Shown here: piece after piece, positions 29,801-37,660 of the stretch
Numbering within the stretch: the first letter of the stretch is position 1
Layout: each line of letters begins with the position of its first letter
Assembly (NCBI RefSeq): GCF_900116715.1
Contig: NZ_FPBM01000006.1
Coordinates: 243,686 to 307,685 of the forward strand
Source: Polaromonas sp. YR568
GTDB lineage: Bacteria > Pseudomonadota > Gammaproteobacteria > Burkholderiales > Burkholderiaceae_C
DNA: 64,000 nt
Direction: 5' to 3'
Translations under genes and position numbers: made by a program
The notes under the pieces: generated by a model
Seen by the model: the letters and a program-made list of their open reading frames with translations, nothing else
What the model was told of the DNA's origin: nothing
The model's database searches: none

Positions 29801-30021
29801 GAGATTTCCTTGAACGGCAGGAAGCCGTGGCGGTCTTCGCCGTAGTCGACGAAGCAGGCTTCCAGCGAAGGCTCGACGCGCGTGACGACGGCCTTGTAGA
29901 TGTTGCCCTTGCGCTGTTCGCGTCCTTCAATTTCAATTTCGTAGTCGAGGAGTTTTTGTCCATCGACGATCGCCAGACGGCGTTCTTCCGCCTGTGTGGC
30001 GTTTACCAGCATCCGTTTCAT
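26863..30021 (-). CDS. rne: Ribonuclease E
   Basis: A 1052-residue endoribonuclease that cuts single-stranded RNA, processes rRNA and tRNA, and starts mRNA decay as degradosome scaffold. The S1 domain lies near residues 35-120 (GNIYKAVVTRVEPSLEACFVDYG), the catalytic DNase I-like part has VSVDVNSARA and GGLIVIDFIDM with the metal-binding aspartates, and the Zn-link CPRCGGSGHIRD follows. After about residue 560 the tail is disordered: Arg/Gly/Glu-rich repeats (about 600-860), then an Ala/Pro run, ending in a conserved-looking segment. Residues about 898-920 come from a dispersed repeat. It is preceded by a long leader. Confidence 0.96.
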   Translation of the reverse strand: MKRMLVNATQAEERRLAIVDGQKLLDYEIEIEGREQRKGNIYKAVVTRVEPSLEACFVDYGEDRHGFLPFKEISKQYFAQGVPVSQARINDVIKEGQELLVQVEKEERGNKGAALTTFVSLAGRYVVLMPNNPRGGGVSRRIEGEDRAELKENMDQLEYPNGMSIIARTAGIGRSAPELQWDLNYLLKLWTAIDGAGKGGKGAFLIYQESSLVIRAIRDYFNSDIGDILFDTDDVYEQAKQFMAHVMPEHEHRVKRYRDDAPLFSRFQIEHQIESAYARTVQLPSGGAIVIDHTEALVSVDVNSARAIKGGDIEETATRTNLEAADEVARQMRLRDLGGLIVIDFIDMEESRNRRDVENRLRDALRQDRARVQFGTISKFGLMEMSRQRLRPALSEGASIPCPRCGGSGHIRDTESSALQILRIIQEESLKDSTASVLCQVPVDVASFLLNEKRSEIAKIEVKQRINVLLVPNKTLETPNYRLERLKHDDPRLDNIAASYKMADEIEDPTTVTRRSQEKHNKQEPVIKGVLPDAPAPVAPPKPEPVPQAAKPQARTAPAAPAAPAEKGFFGWIKSLFGGAEAPAPAPAAKEVKKDERGEGRREGRDGRGGERGERSDRGGERGGRDGRRGGRGRSEGRGGEGRGENREGREPRPEGQARGEGRNEGRGGERRERNPEGRNEGGRQERAAGETRGEARPDNAGDQPRSENAGREGRGRRERSERGERNERGGERGGERIQRDAVEQDLALANQAAMAAAMGGEAAEPRQERAPQDGERPQGNREPRGERGERGEGRRERGDRNGRRNDRRGDRPEGAEGQNANAEGAAGFNPEAAAAPVLDEAGNVIAPAQNGQGGDEQRQPRERRSRDRYGRDRRERGENGERNEQALEAGASAAQGEFSEPNQPQAQEQRPQAAPEFVADAAVAAAAPVAAPAPVYVPPVAVAAPAPVAAPAPAPAPAAAPVAASLPKVQAYDLPLQDLVQVAQASGLQWVNSDAAKIAEAKAAIAAEVKPVHVPRERPPLVVADEGPLVLVETKRDLGAVKLPFEQSAGQ
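27263..27327 (+). repeat. 63-bp repeat family, in-frame copy inside the rne tail
   Basis: Starts GCTACAAATTCAGGAGC and contains CTTGCGG and GGGCTTGCGGCTGATTT, closely matching 30238-30300 and the hemD copy. On the rne strand it encodes about residues 898-920, including R911-P-Q-A-A-P-E-F-V-A920. The hemD copy is read in the same frame and gives R-A-Q-E-A-P-E-N-I-A. Confidence 0.72.
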
Positions 30022-30237
30022 GGGTAGCCTTCCTTATCGTTCTTCGTTTTTGATGTTGTCTCAAAACACCAATCAACATGCCCAAAATGGGCCAACGACG
30101 CCGGAGGGACGCGGTGCGAACGTGGAGGAATTGCCGGAGAGCTTTTGACAGCGCGCGGCCAACCGAAATGAATCGGTCAGCGACGTGGTCTGGGCGTAGG
30201 CGCGTGGATGGAGCGAGCAGGGGTCAAACGGGTGGGT

Positions 30238-30300
30238 GCTACAAAGAAAGTAGCTGCTTGCGCCCACTGTACAAGGGCTGGCGGCTGATTTATGCCGAAA
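30238..30300 (+). repeat. 63-bp repeat family, copy in the rne leader
   Basis: Begins with GCTACAAAGAAAGTAGC, a 5-bp inverted repeat around 7 bp, continues TGCTTGCGCCC, and ends GGCTGATTTATGCCGAAA. This is the best match to the repeat form common in Comamonadaceae as I remember it. It is non-coding here but would be transcribed in the rne 5' leader. Confidence 0.72.
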
Positions 30301-30450
30301 GCAGGGCTCACGAATTCCGTGAAGCGCTGCAGGCACATATAAATCAGACTGACCAGTGTTGTCATCAGAGGGCTACCCGTTAAGGACTTGATCTCGGCTG
30401 GATCCGCATGCAGCCCTTTGTGCACGATGTTCGCGACGGGGGCTGCACAC

Positions 30451-30480
30451 ATTGTATTCCGTAGTTGTGTTCGCAAAACG
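30451..30480 (-). promoter_or_regulatory. Candidate rne promoter
   Basis: On the minus strand a TACAAT -10 box (30451-30456) is preceded by GTTTTG about 17 bp upstream. The -10 is good and the -35 is weak. It is the best candidate found for rne transcription in this long gap. Confidence 0.4.
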
Positions 30481-30654
30481 TCGACTCGTCTACCGTGTAA
30501 TACGCCTGCCGCGAGGTGCCTGGCACTCGTCGCTTGCGGGCAATTACCGGCGTGGGCATCGACCTTCCAGCGAGGCTGCTTGCTTGCCTTTTGAGGGCGG
30601 GGGACCTGTGTGGACTAAACTCCAGACAAATCAACCACTTACAGCGTATCGCTA

Positions 30655-31836
30655 GTGAAACACATTATAGGGGCAGCGACAGGCAAGGCAAGGAGACCGG
30701 GGAAAACACCAGTCCGCCCGCCTGCGGCCGCCGTGAAAGCACCCGGGCCCAGGCCCGAACCCATGCGCCCGGCGCCCGCCCAGCCCGTGGCGGCCCCACC
30801 GGCGCCCCAAGCCACTTTGGTGACGGTAGACGAAGACTACGCCGGCCAGCGGCTGGACAATTTTTTGATCCGCCAGCTCAAGGGCGTGCCCAAAACCCAC
30901 GTCTACCGCATCATCCGAAGCGGTGAAGTGAGGGTTAACAAAGGCCGGGCGCAGGCCGACACGCGGGTGGAAGCGGGCGATATCGTGCGCCTGCCGCCGG
31001 TGCGCACGTCCGAACGGGCCGGGCAAAAGGCTGAAGCCATGGCGCAGGAAATCGCCCGGCACGGCGCCAGCTCCACCACGGGTGGCTATGCCCCGTCCCG
31101 CGAATTTCCCATCCTGTTTGAAGATGACTTTGTGCTGGCCATCGACAAACCGGCCGGCGTGGCCGTGCACGGCGGCAGTGGCGTGAGCTTTGGCGTGATC
31201 GAGCAGTTGCGGATGGCTCGGCCGGAAGCTGATTTCCTCGAACTGGTGCACCGGCTGGACCGCGAAACCAGCGGCATCCTGCTGATTGCCAAGCGGCGCA
31301 TGGCGCTCAAGCTGCTGCAAGAACAATTCCGGGAGCGTGAAACCGACAAGGTCTACCTGGCGCTGGTCAGCGGCGACTGGCCGGCCAATCACCGCGTGAT
31401 CGACAAAGCGCTGCACAAATACCTGCTGCCCGACGGCGAGCGGCGTGTGAAGGTGGTGCCCAATGAGCATCCCGACGGTATGCGCTCGGTGACGCTGGTC
31501 AAGGTGAAATCGGCCTTTCCCGCCAGCCCGCTGGCGCCCGCGACACCTTTTACCTTGCTGGAAGTCACCATCAAGACCGGCCGCACACACCAGATCCGCG
31601 TGCACCTGTCCAACGAAGGCCACCCGATTGCCGGGGACGACAAATACGGTGACTTCGAGTTGAACCGGGCCTTGCAGAAGTCTGCGGCCGGTGCGGTCTC
31701 GCTCAAGCGTATGTTCCTGCACGCCTGGAGTCTGAAGTTCAACCATCCCAAACTGCGCAAGGTCGTGCACTTGCAGGCGCCCTTGCCGCCCGAGTTGCAG
31801 CAATTTTTGCCCGCAACGCCTGAGGACATGGCTTAA
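30655..31836 (+). CDS. rluC: 23S rRNA pseudouridine synthase RluC-type
   Basis: A 393-residue enzyme that makes pseudouridines in 23S rRNA (positions 955, 2504 and 2580 in E. coli). After a Pro/Ala-rich N-terminus of about 50 residues comes an S4 RNA-binding domain (about 60-115), then the RluA-type catalytic domain with HRLDRETSG, where D202 is the catalytic aspartate. The start used is GTG at 30655; the low-complexity start makes it uncertain. The gene is divergent from rne, a common betaproteobacterial arrangement, and is followed by a HAD gene 41 bp later. Confidence 0.92.
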   Translation: MKHIIGAATGKARRPGKTPVRPPAAAVKAPGPRPEPMRPAPAQPVAAPPAPQATLVTVDEDYAGQRLDNFLIRQLKGVPKTHVYRIIRSGEVRVNKGRAQADTRVEAGDIVRLPPVRTSERAGQKAEAMAQEIARHGASSTTGGYAPSREFPILFEDDFVLAIDKPAGVAVHGGSGVSFGVIEQLRMARPEADFLELVHRLDRETSGILLIAKRRMALKLLQEQFRERETDKVYLALVSGDWPANHRVIDKALHKYLLPDGERRVKVVPNEHPDGMRSVTLVKVKSAFPASPLAPATPFTLLEVTIKTGRTHQIRVHLSNEGHPIAGDDKYGDFELNRALQKSAAGAVSLKRMFLHAWSLKFNHPKLRKVVHLQAPLPPELQQFLPATPEDMA

Positions 31837-31877
31837 CGCTGCTGCAAGGTGGCGCCACCCCGGGTGACAATAGGCCA

Positions 31878-32537
31878 ATGCGAACCCGAAATTTTGATTT
31901 GATTGCCTTCGACTGGGATGGCACGCTGTTTGATTCGACCAAGATCATCGTGCGCTGCATCCAGGCCGCGGTGCGTGACGTAGGCGGCACGGTGCCGACC
32001 GACAAGGAGGCCGGTTACGTCATCGGTCTGGGGCTCATGCAGGCGCTGGCCCACGCAGCGCCCGATGTGCCGCCTGAAAAATACCCGCAGCTTGGTGAGC
32101 GTTACCGCCACCATTACACAGCGCACTTCAACGACCTCAGCCTTTTTGAAGGTGTGCTGCCTTTGCTCGATGCGTTGAAGGCGCGCGGCCACCTGCTGGC
32201 AGTGGCGACCGGCAAGTCACGCCGCGGGCTTGACGAAGTGCTGCGCACGGTGGAACTCAAAGGCGTGTTCGACGGCTCCCGCACGGCCGATGAAACGGCG
32301 GGCAAACCCGATCCGCTGATGCTGCGCGAATTGATGGCGGAGTTTGACGTAGCCCCTGCACGGGTGTTGATGGTGGGCGACACCACACACGACCTGCAGA
32401 TGGCCGTCAACGCCGGGTGCCCCAGCGTGGGCGTGAGTTATGGGGCGCATGAGCCGGAAGCGTTCACTGCGCTGTCGCCGCGGCATGTCGCGCATTCGGT
32501 GCAGGAGTTGCACGACTGGCTGCTGGCCAACGGCTAG
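31878..32537 (+). CDS. HAD-family hydrolase (phosphoglycolate phosphatase-like)
   Basis: A 219-residue HAD-IA phosphatase. Motif I is FDWDGTLFDS with nucleophile D12 and D14, motif II VATGKSRRG, and motif III/IV with GKPDP and VGDTTHDLQMA. Cap type C1. Likely acts on a small phosphomonoester such as phosphoglycolate or a nucleotide; the substrate is not certain. It sits between rluC and a Rieske gene in an apparent operon ending with sppA. Confidence 0.88.
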   Translation: MRTRNFDLIAFDWDGTLFDSTKIIVRCIQAAVRDVGGTVPTDKEAGYVIGLGLMQALAHAAPDVPPEKYPQLGERYRHHYTAHFNDLSLFEGVLPLLDALKARGHLLAVATGKSRRGLDEVLRTVELKGVFDGSRTADETAGKPDPLMLRELMAEFDVAPARVLMVGDTTHDLQMAVNAGCPSVGVSYGAHEPEAFTALSPRHVAHSVQELHDWLLANG

Positions 32538-32561
32538 ACACTAGGTCCAGGCGATCACAGA

Positions 32562-32927
32562 ATGGATGAACGGCTGGCCCTGTGCAATACCCGCGACCTG
32601 CTCGAGGGCGGGCTGGCGGTGCCGTTCGATGTGGTTTATGCCGGGCAGACCTGCCGTGCGTTTGCCGTGCGCTTTGAAGGCATTGCGCATGCTTACCTCA
32701 ACCGCTGTACACATGTTGCGATGGAGCTGGATTGGCAGCCTAACCGGGTATTTGACGACCAGGGGCAGTGGCTGTTATGCGCCAGCCATGGCGCCGCCTA
32801 CCGGCCTGACACCGGCCAGTGCGCAGGCGGCCCGTGCCAGGGCGGGCTGGTCAAAATTCAACTTTCAGAAAGCGAGGGGGTTGTTTATTGGCATTCTGCT
32901 TACAACCTGAAGCCGCTACAGTTCTAA
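32562..32927 (+). CDS. Rieske [2Fe-2S] ferredoxin-like protein
   Basis: A 121-residue single-domain Rieske protein. The cluster ligands are visible as C49-T-H51 and C73-A-S-H76, followed by GAAYRPDTGQCAGGPC. It is soluble with no membrane anchor, so it is an electron carrier or small subunit rather than a bc1 subunit. Partners are unknown. It is 24 bp after the HAD gene and 21 bp before sppA. Confidence 0.88.
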   Translation: MDERLALCNTRDLLEGGLAVPFDVVYAGQTCRAFAVRFEGIAHAYLNRCTHVAMELDWQPNRVFDDQGQWLLCASHGAAYRPDTGQCAGGPCQGGLVKIQLSESEGVVYWHSAYNLKPLQF

Positions 32928-32948
32928 TACCTCTCTAAACTAGTGAAC

Positions 32949-34007
32949 ATGAACGATCCTCACCGCCCCGACCCCCCGATGGACCCAGATTTGTTGCGCG
33001 AGTCGGACTTTCGGCCCAACCAGCCCGAATCCCTTCCTCCCCATACATCCTCGAAAAAATCCGCAGCGGACGCCGCAGGCGCCCCCGGCTGGGAGCGTGC
33101 CACGCTCGAGAAACTGGCGTTTGCATCACTGAATGAGCAAAAGGCCACGCGCCGCTGGAAGACCTTTGTGCGCCTGGCCTGGCTGGCATTCTTTGTGGCG
33201 CTGGTCTGGATGGCGCTGCACCGCGGTACACCCGCCAGTGATGCGACCGTGCCGCACACGGCCGTGGTTGAAATCAAGGGCGAGATCGCCGCAGGGGCCG
33301 ATGCCAGCGCCGAGTTCGTCAATGCGGCGCTGCGTGCGGCCTTTGAAGACGATGGCGCCAAGGCCGTGGTGCTGCTGATCAACTCCCCCGGCGGCAGCCC
33401 TGTGCAGGCCGGCATGATGAACGACGAAATCCTGCGCCTGAAGGCCAAACACAAGAAGCCGGTTTACGCGGTGGTGGAAGAAACCTGCGCGTCGGCGGCG
33501 TATTACATCGCTGTCTCGGCCGACAAGATTTATGTCGACAAGGCCAGCATCGTCGGCAGCATCGGTGTGCTGATGGACGGCTTCGGCTTTACCGGCCTGA
33601 TGGACAAACTGGGCGTGGAGCGCCGCTTGCTGACAGCCGGCGAAAACAAGGGTTTCCTCGACCCGTTCAGCCCGCAAAGCGAAAAGCAGCGCGTGTTTGC
33701 ACAGACCATGCTGGACCAGATTCACCAGCAGTTCATCACGGTGGTGAAGGCCGGCCGCGGCAAGCGCCTGAAAGAGACGCCTGAAATGTTCAGCGGCCTG
33801 TTCTGGAGCGGCCAGCAGGCAGTGGAACTCGGCCTGGCCGACCAGTTGGGCAACCTGGACTACGTGGCGCGTGAAGTGGTGAAAACCGACGAGATCATCG
33901 ACTACACCCGCCGCGACAACGTGGCTGAGCGGCTGGCCAAGAAGTTTGGCGCGGCGATGGGTGAAGGCGCCATGAAGGCATTCAAGGCGATTCCTGCGAT
34001 TCGCTAA
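32949..34007 (+). CDS. sppA: Signal peptide peptidase A-like S49 protease
   Basis: A roughly 352-residue membrane-anchored serine protease that degrades leftover signal peptides. A cytoplasmic N-terminus with Pro-rich start is followed by one membrane segment (about residues 74-91) and a periplasmic S49 domain with INSPGGSPVQAG and ETCASAAYYIAVSADKIY, the latter holding the expected catalytic serine region. Single-domain length is about half that of E. coli SppA, as is usual for the short form. An in-frame GTG at 32943 is an alternative start. A terminator follows. Confidence 0.9.
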   Translation: MNDPHRPDPPMDPDLLRESDFRPNQPESLPPHTSSKKSAADAAGAPGWERATLEKLAFASLNEQKATRRWKTFVRLAWLAFFVALVWMALHRGTPASDATVPHTAVVEIKGEIAAGADASAEFVNAALRAAFEDDGAKAVVLLINSPGGSPVQAGMMNDEILRLKAKHKKPVYAVVEETCASAAYYIAVSADKIYVDKASIVGSIGVLMDGFGFTGLMDKLGVERRLLTAGENKGFLDPFSPQSEKQRVFAQTMLDQIHQQFITVVKAGRGKRLKETPEMFSGLFWSGQQAVELGLADQLGNLDYVAREVVKTDEIIDYTRRDNVAERLAKKFGAAMGEGAMKAFKAIPAIR

Positions 34008-34050
34008 AAAGATCAAGCCGGGCCCGCAAAGTGAGGGGCCCTTCGAAAAA

Positions 34051-34073
34051 AGCCCGCAGTACGCGGGCTTTTT
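34051..34073. terminator. Bidirectional terminator between sppA and the rsmI-like gene
   Basis: Stem AGCCCGC/GCGGGCT (34051-34057 and 34063-34069) with a 5-nt loop, six A before it and four T after it. It lies between convergent genes and ends 3 bp from the stop of the minus-strand gene. Confidence 0.88.
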
Positions 34074-34075
34074 CC

Positions 34076-34843
34076 TTAGCGGCCTATGCAGAACACAGTC
34101 GGCAAATCCAGCGGCGCCTGAAGCTTGTCGCGCTTCCAGGTGCTGACTTGCGCGCTGCGCGACCAGCCCGTGCTCATGGTCAGGCCGCAACTCAGTGCCA
34201 GCCGTGTGTTTGCCTGCAGGGTTTGCAGCAGCGACTGGAAGAGGGCGGCGTTGCGGTAAGGCGTTTCAATAAAGAGCTGGGTCTGGCCGGACTTGAGTGC
34301 CAGCGACTCCAGTTCGCGAATGCGCTGAACGCGCTCAGCCGGCGTTTGGGGCAGGTAACCCGCAAAGGCGAAACTCTGGCCGTTGAGGCCGCTTGTAGCC
34401 AGTGCCAGCATCAGCGACATCGGGCCTGTCAGCGGCACCACTTCCAGTCCCAGGTCGTGTGCGGCGCGCACTACTGAAGAGCCCGGGTCGGCAATGGCGG
34501 GCATACCGGCTTCGCTGACCAGGCCCATGTCGTGACCTTCCAGGGCGGCCTTCAGCAAAGGCCGCGCATCGAAGTTGCCTGTGTGGTCGCCTTTCTTGTG
34601 GACTTCGCGCGGCAACTCCTGGATTTGCTGCGACTGCAAGGCGGCGCTCAGAGGGTGCAACGCGTCAATCCGTTTCAGGTAGGCGCGTGTGCTTTTGGCG
34701 TTTTCGCAGACCCAGAAGGAAAGCCGCGCCGCGATTTGCAGCGTCTGCAAAGGAATGACATCCTGAAGCGGCGCTTGCACGTCACAGCCAAAATCCAGCG
34801 GGGCGGGCACGAGGTAGAGCTTGCCTTTTGCGGCGGCGCTCAT
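34076..34843 (-). CDS. RsmI-like SAM-dependent methyltransferase
   Basis: A 255-residue tetrapyrrole-methylase-fold protein. It has the RsmI-type core EAGMPAIADPGSSVVRAAH and VPLTGPMSLMLALATSGLNGQSFAFAGYLP. RsmI 2'-O-methylates C1402 of 16S rRNA, but this protein is shorter and its N-terminus (KLYLVPAPLDFG) differs from canonical RsmI, so it is probably the separate RsmI-like subfamily. The start overlaps the maf stop by 4 bp, indicating coupling. Confidence 0.82.
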   Translation of the reverse strand: MSAAAKGKLYLVPAPLDFGCDVQAPLQDVIPLQTLQIAARLSFWVCENAKSTRAYLKRIDALHPLSAALQSQQIQELPREVHKKGDHTGNFDARPLLKAALEGHDMGLVSEAGMPAIADPGSSVVRAAHDLGLEVVPLTGPMSLMLALATSGLNGQSFAFAGYLPQTPAERVQRIRELESLALKSGQTQLFIETPYRNAALFQSLLQTLQANTRLALSCGLTMSTGWSRSAQVSTWKRDKLQAPLDLPTVFCIGR

Positions 34844-35472
34844 GGCCGGTCTCCTGCCGGAATACCCGACAGCAATTTCACGCCTGCGGCCTGGATCAAT
34901 CGGCAGGTGCGGATCAAGGGCAGTCCGACCAGCGCGGTCGGGTCGTCGTTCTCAATGGACTCCAGCAGCGCGATGCCCAGGCCTTCGCTTTTGGCGCTGC
35001 CCGCGCAATCGTAGGGTTGCTCTATGCGCAAATAATGTTCGATCTCGTCGTCGCTCAGGTCACGGAACTTCACTTTCACCGGCGCCAGACTTTGCGCCGC
35101 GTAACCGCTCTCGAGGCACACCACGGCCACGGCAGTCTGGAAAATCACGGTGCGCCCGCGCATGCGGCGCAGTTGCGCCACGGCTTTTTCGTGGGTGCCC
35201 GGCTTGCCGAGCGGCTCGCCGTCGAGGTCCGCCACCTGGTCCGATCCGATGACGACAGCTCCCGGAAACGTCGTCGCCACCGCGTGGGCCTTGGCGAGCG
35301 CCAGGCGCTCGGCCAGTGCGCGCGGGGCTTCGCCGGGCCGGGGGGTCTCGTCCACGTCGGGTGCGGCCACCTTGAAAGGAATGTGCAGGCGCTCCAGCAG
35401 TTCACGGCGGTAGCGGGAGGTCGAGCCCAGTACGAGAGGGCGGTTGGTGGTGGAATCGGGGGCAAGGGTCAT
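34840..35472 (-). CDS. Maf-family nucleotide pyrophosphatase (YceF-like)
   Basis: A 210-residue Maf protein that hydrolyses non-canonical nucleoside triphosphates (YceF prefers m7GTP). N-terminal VLGSTSRYRRELL and the catalytic region VVIGSDQVADLDG match the family, followed by the typical GKPGTHEKAVAQLRRMRG. It is divergent from yceD with 25 bp between the starts, so the promoters must overlap coding sequence or each other. It is coupled to the RsmI-like gene downstream. Confidence 0.9.
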   Translation of the reverse strand: MTLAPDSTTNRPLVLGSTSRYRRELLERLHIPFKVAAPDVDETPRPGEAPRALAERLALAKAHAVATTFPGAVVIGSDQVADLDGEPLGKPGTHEKAVAQLRRMRGRTVIFQTAVAVVCLESGYAAQSLAPVKVKFRDLSDDEIEHYLRIEQPYDCAGSAKSEGLGIALLESIENDDPTALVGLPLIRTCRLIQAAGVKLLSGIPAGDRP

Positions 35473-35497
35473 GCCCCGATTCTCTTACACTGCATTC

Positions 35498-36046
35498 ATG
35501 TCCAGACCCCTTCAAGCCAACCGGCTCAACATGAAAGCGTTCGCCCAGGATGGCGTGGCGCTGACCGAAAGCACTCTGCTACAAAAAATGGAGCGCCTTG
35601 CGCAGGAGACGCAAGGGCTGCAGCCTGATTCGACCGTGAAATGGGAGGCGACGGGAGAACTTCGCCCACGCGCCGGTGCCGACGACGAAGTGTGGCTGCA
35701 CCTGACGGCTGAGGCCACCGTGCCTCTGACCTGCCAGCGCTGCATGGCTGCTGTTGAGACGCCGGTAGAGGTCGATCAGTGGTACCGCTTTGTGGCCACC
35801 GAAGAGATTGCCATGGCCGAAGACGACCAGTCCGAAGAGGATTTGCTCGTCATGGAGCCCCAGTTCGATTTACTTGCCGTGCTGGAAGACGAGCTGTTGA
35901 TGGCGCTGCCCCTGGTGCCGATGCATGAGCAGTGCCCGGTTGCGCCCAAGCTGCAGGCCGGGGAAGCTGACGTGGCCGGCGACCCAGATTCAGGCAAAAA
36001 GCCAAATCCCTTTGCCGTTCTTGCACAGCTCAAGACAAAAAAGTAG
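35498..36046 (+). CDS. yceD: YceD/DUF177 family protein
   Basis: A 182-residue protein of the YceD family, associated with 23S rRNA accumulation and regularly placed upstream of rpmF. A C-x2-C pair sits in LTCQRCMAAVE near residues 77-80, and the acidic middle (AEDDQSEEDLL) and C-terminal CPVAPKL segment are typical. I chose ATG 35498, which matches the usual MSRPLQ-type start. The rpmF promoter lies in the following 230 bp. Confidence 0.85.
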   Translation: MSRPLQANRLNMKAFAQDGVALTESTLLQKMERLAQETQGLQPDSTVKWEATGELRPRAGADDEVWLHLTAEATVPLTCQRCMAAVETPVEVDQWYRFVATEEIAMAEDDQSEEDLLVMEPQFDLLAVLEDELLMALPLVPMHEQCPVAPKLQAGEADVAGDPDSGKKPNPFAVLAQLKTKK

Positions 36047-36117
36047 TAATTTAGAATTACATTTATCTCTGAAAGGCGCCTGCTTTCATCGACATTTGGC
36101 CGGCCGACACCGCAGGG

Positions 36118-36146
36118 ATGAAAAGTATCCCGCTTCAAGCTATAAT
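36118..36146 (+). promoter_or_regulatory. Promoter of rpmF and the fab cluster
   Basis: A consensus -10 box TATAAT at 36141-36146 is preceded at about 17 bp by a weak ATGAAA-like -35. It lies 131 bp before rpmF, in a relatively AT-rich region. It probably drives rpmF-plsX-fabH. Confidence 0.55.
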
Positions 36147-36276
36147 CAAAGGCTTCGCGTACCAATGCGGTGATACGGCTTATAGGATTGCTATGGCCCG
36201 ATATCCAGGTCCAGCTATCTGAACTCAAGAATTTGGTGCGTAATTTACCAACCTTACACCCCATCAGGAGCGGATC

Positions 36277-36459
36277 ATGGCCGTCCAGCAGAACAAAAAG
36301 TCACCTTCGAAGCGCGGCATGCACCGCTCGCACAACGCACTCACCGTGCCAGGCATTGCCGTGGAATCCACCACCGGCGAAACCCACCTGCGCCACCACA
36401 TCAGCCCTACCGGTTTCTACCGTGGCCGCAAGGTGCTGAAAACCAAATCTGAAGCGTAA
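36277..36459 (+). CDS. rpmF: 50S ribosomal protein L32
   Basis: A 60-residue ribosomal protein with the L32 pattern [20 protein letters not shown] and a basic C-terminus ending in KTKSEA. It lacks the zinc-binding cysteines found in some L32 forms, so it is the Cys-minus type. AGGAG precedes the ATG. A hairpin terminator or attenuator separates it from plsX, which may keep fab expression below that of the ribosomal gene. Confidence 0.96.
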   Translation: MAVQQNKKSPSKRGMHRSHNALTVPGIAVESTTGETHLRHHISPTGFYRGRKVLKTKSEA

Positions 36460-36477
36460 TTCCACGCTTTAAGCACT

Positions 36478-36508
36478 GGCCCGCACTTATCCTGCGGGCC
36501 TTTCTTTT
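36478..36508 (+). terminator. Terminator/attenuator between rpmF and plsX
   Basis: Stem GGCCCGCA/TGCGGGCC (36478-36485 and 36493-36500) with a 7-nt loop, followed by TTTCTTTT. With plsX starting 36 bp downstream on the same strand, partial read-through is likely. Confidence 0.75.
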
Positions 36509-36544
36509 GCCTGAATTCCAAATCTTGACTGCACCGGTCGCCCC

Positions 36545-37657
36545 ATGATCAGGATCGCTGTCGATGCCATGGGCGGGGATATCGGCCCCGCCGTCACCGT
36601 TCCGGCCAGCCTGGCTTTTCTGGGCGGCCACCCGGACGCGTCTGTGGTGCTGGTGGGCCAGCCTGAAGTCCTGGCGACCCATCCCCTGTTTGCCCGCCTT
36701 CAATCGCATGACCGCTGCCAGATCGTTGCGGCCAGCGAGATCGTCACCATGGACGACCCGATCGAGATCGCCCTGCGGCGGAAAAAGAACTCGTCCATGC
36801 GGGTGGCGATGAACCAGGTCAAGGACGGCGCGGCCCAGGCGGCAGTGTCTGCCGGCAATACCGGTGCGCTGATGGCCATTGCCCGCTATGTGCTCAAAAC
36901 CCTGGAAGGCATAGACCGTCCGGCCATTGCCACCCAGTTGCCCAATGCCCTGGGCGGCGCCACCACCGTACTCGACCTGGGGGCCAATGTCGATTGCACC
37001 GAAGACCATCTGCTGCAGTTTGCGGTGATGGGGTCCGCCCTGGTAGCGGCCATCACCGACAATCCCACGCCCAGTGTCGGCTTGCTGAATATCGGTCAAG
37101 AGGCGATAAAAGGCAGTGAAGTCATCAAAAAAGCAGGTGAATTGCTGCGATCTGCCTCTAACTCGGGTGATCTGAATTTTTATGGAAATGTCGAAGGCAA
37201 TGACATTTTCAAGGGAACGACCGATATCGTCGTGTGTGACGGTTTCGTGGGTAATGTCGCGTTGAAGGCCAGTGAAGGCCTGGCGAGCATGATTGGCGGC
37301 TTCATCAAGGCGGAGTTCTCTCGCAATATTCTGACGAAAATTGCCGCCATCATTGCTTATCCGGTGTTAACTGCGTTTAAAAACCGGGTTGACCACAGGC
37401 GCTACAACGGCGCGGCTCTGCTGGGCCTGCAAGGCCTGGTATTCAAAAGTCACGGCTCGGCCGACGCCTTTGCTTTTGAGAGGGCGTTGAATCGGGCTTA
37501 TGATGCGGCTCGGAACAATTTGCTTGAGAGAGTGCGTGAACGTATTGCCCACGCGGCCCCTTTGCTGGTTGCGGCGCAGGCAGCACCTTCCGTCGATACG
37601 CCTGCCGAGGCCTCCTCAATGCCAGTTGACTCAATAGTTTCAACACCGGCACACTAA
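36545..37657 (+). CDS. plsX: Phosphate acyltransferase PlsX
   Basis: A 370-residue cytosolic or membrane-associated enzyme that converts acyl-ACP to acyl-phosphate for phospholipid synthesis. The start [15 protein letters not shown] is diagnostic, followed by [14 protein letters not shown] and the [13 protein letters not shown] region. The C-terminal 25 residues are Ala/Pro-rich and look like a disordered tail. fabH follows after 3 bp. Confidence 0.95.
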   Translation: MIRIAVDAMGGDIGPAVTVPASLAFLGGHPDASVVLVGQPEVLATHPLFARLQSHDRCQIVAASEIVTMDDPIEIALRRKKNSSMRVAMNQVKDGAAQAAVSAGNTGALMAIARYVLKTLEGIDRPAIATQLPNALGGATTVLDLGANVDCTEDHLLQFAVMGSALVAAITDNPTPSVGLLNIGQEAIKGSEVIKKAGELLRSASNSGDLNFYGNVEGNDIFKGTTDIVVCDGFVGNVALKASEGLASMIGGFIKAEFSRNILTKIAAIIAYPVLTAFKNRVDHRRYNGAALLGLQGLVFKSHGSADAFAFERALNRAYDAARNNLLERVRERIAHAAPLLVAAQAAPSVDTPAEASSMPVDSIVSTPAH

Positions 37658-37660
37658 TTA

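Larger units (their letters stand above)
30022..30654. other. 633-bp divergent region: rne leader and rluC promoter side
   Basis: No gene is visible. On the minus strand a TACAAT box (30451-30456) would give rne a leader of roughly 420 nt. Long rne leaders mediate feedback by RNase E in Escherichia coli; a similar role here is inference. The leader contains one full copy of the 63-bp repeat (30238-30300). The right part must contain the rluC promoter, for which I see no convincing boxes. Confidence 0.55.

Noticed and set aside
27364..30027. An 887-codon open frame on the plus strand opposite rne.
   Set aside because: It is fully antisense to RNase E, lacks recognisable domains, and follows from the GC-rich codon use of the true gene.
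35578..35630. Similarity of the yceD start region (GCTACAAAAAATGGAGCG...) to the 63-bp repeat.
   Set aside because: Only the first bases agree, and the encoded residues look native to the YceD family.
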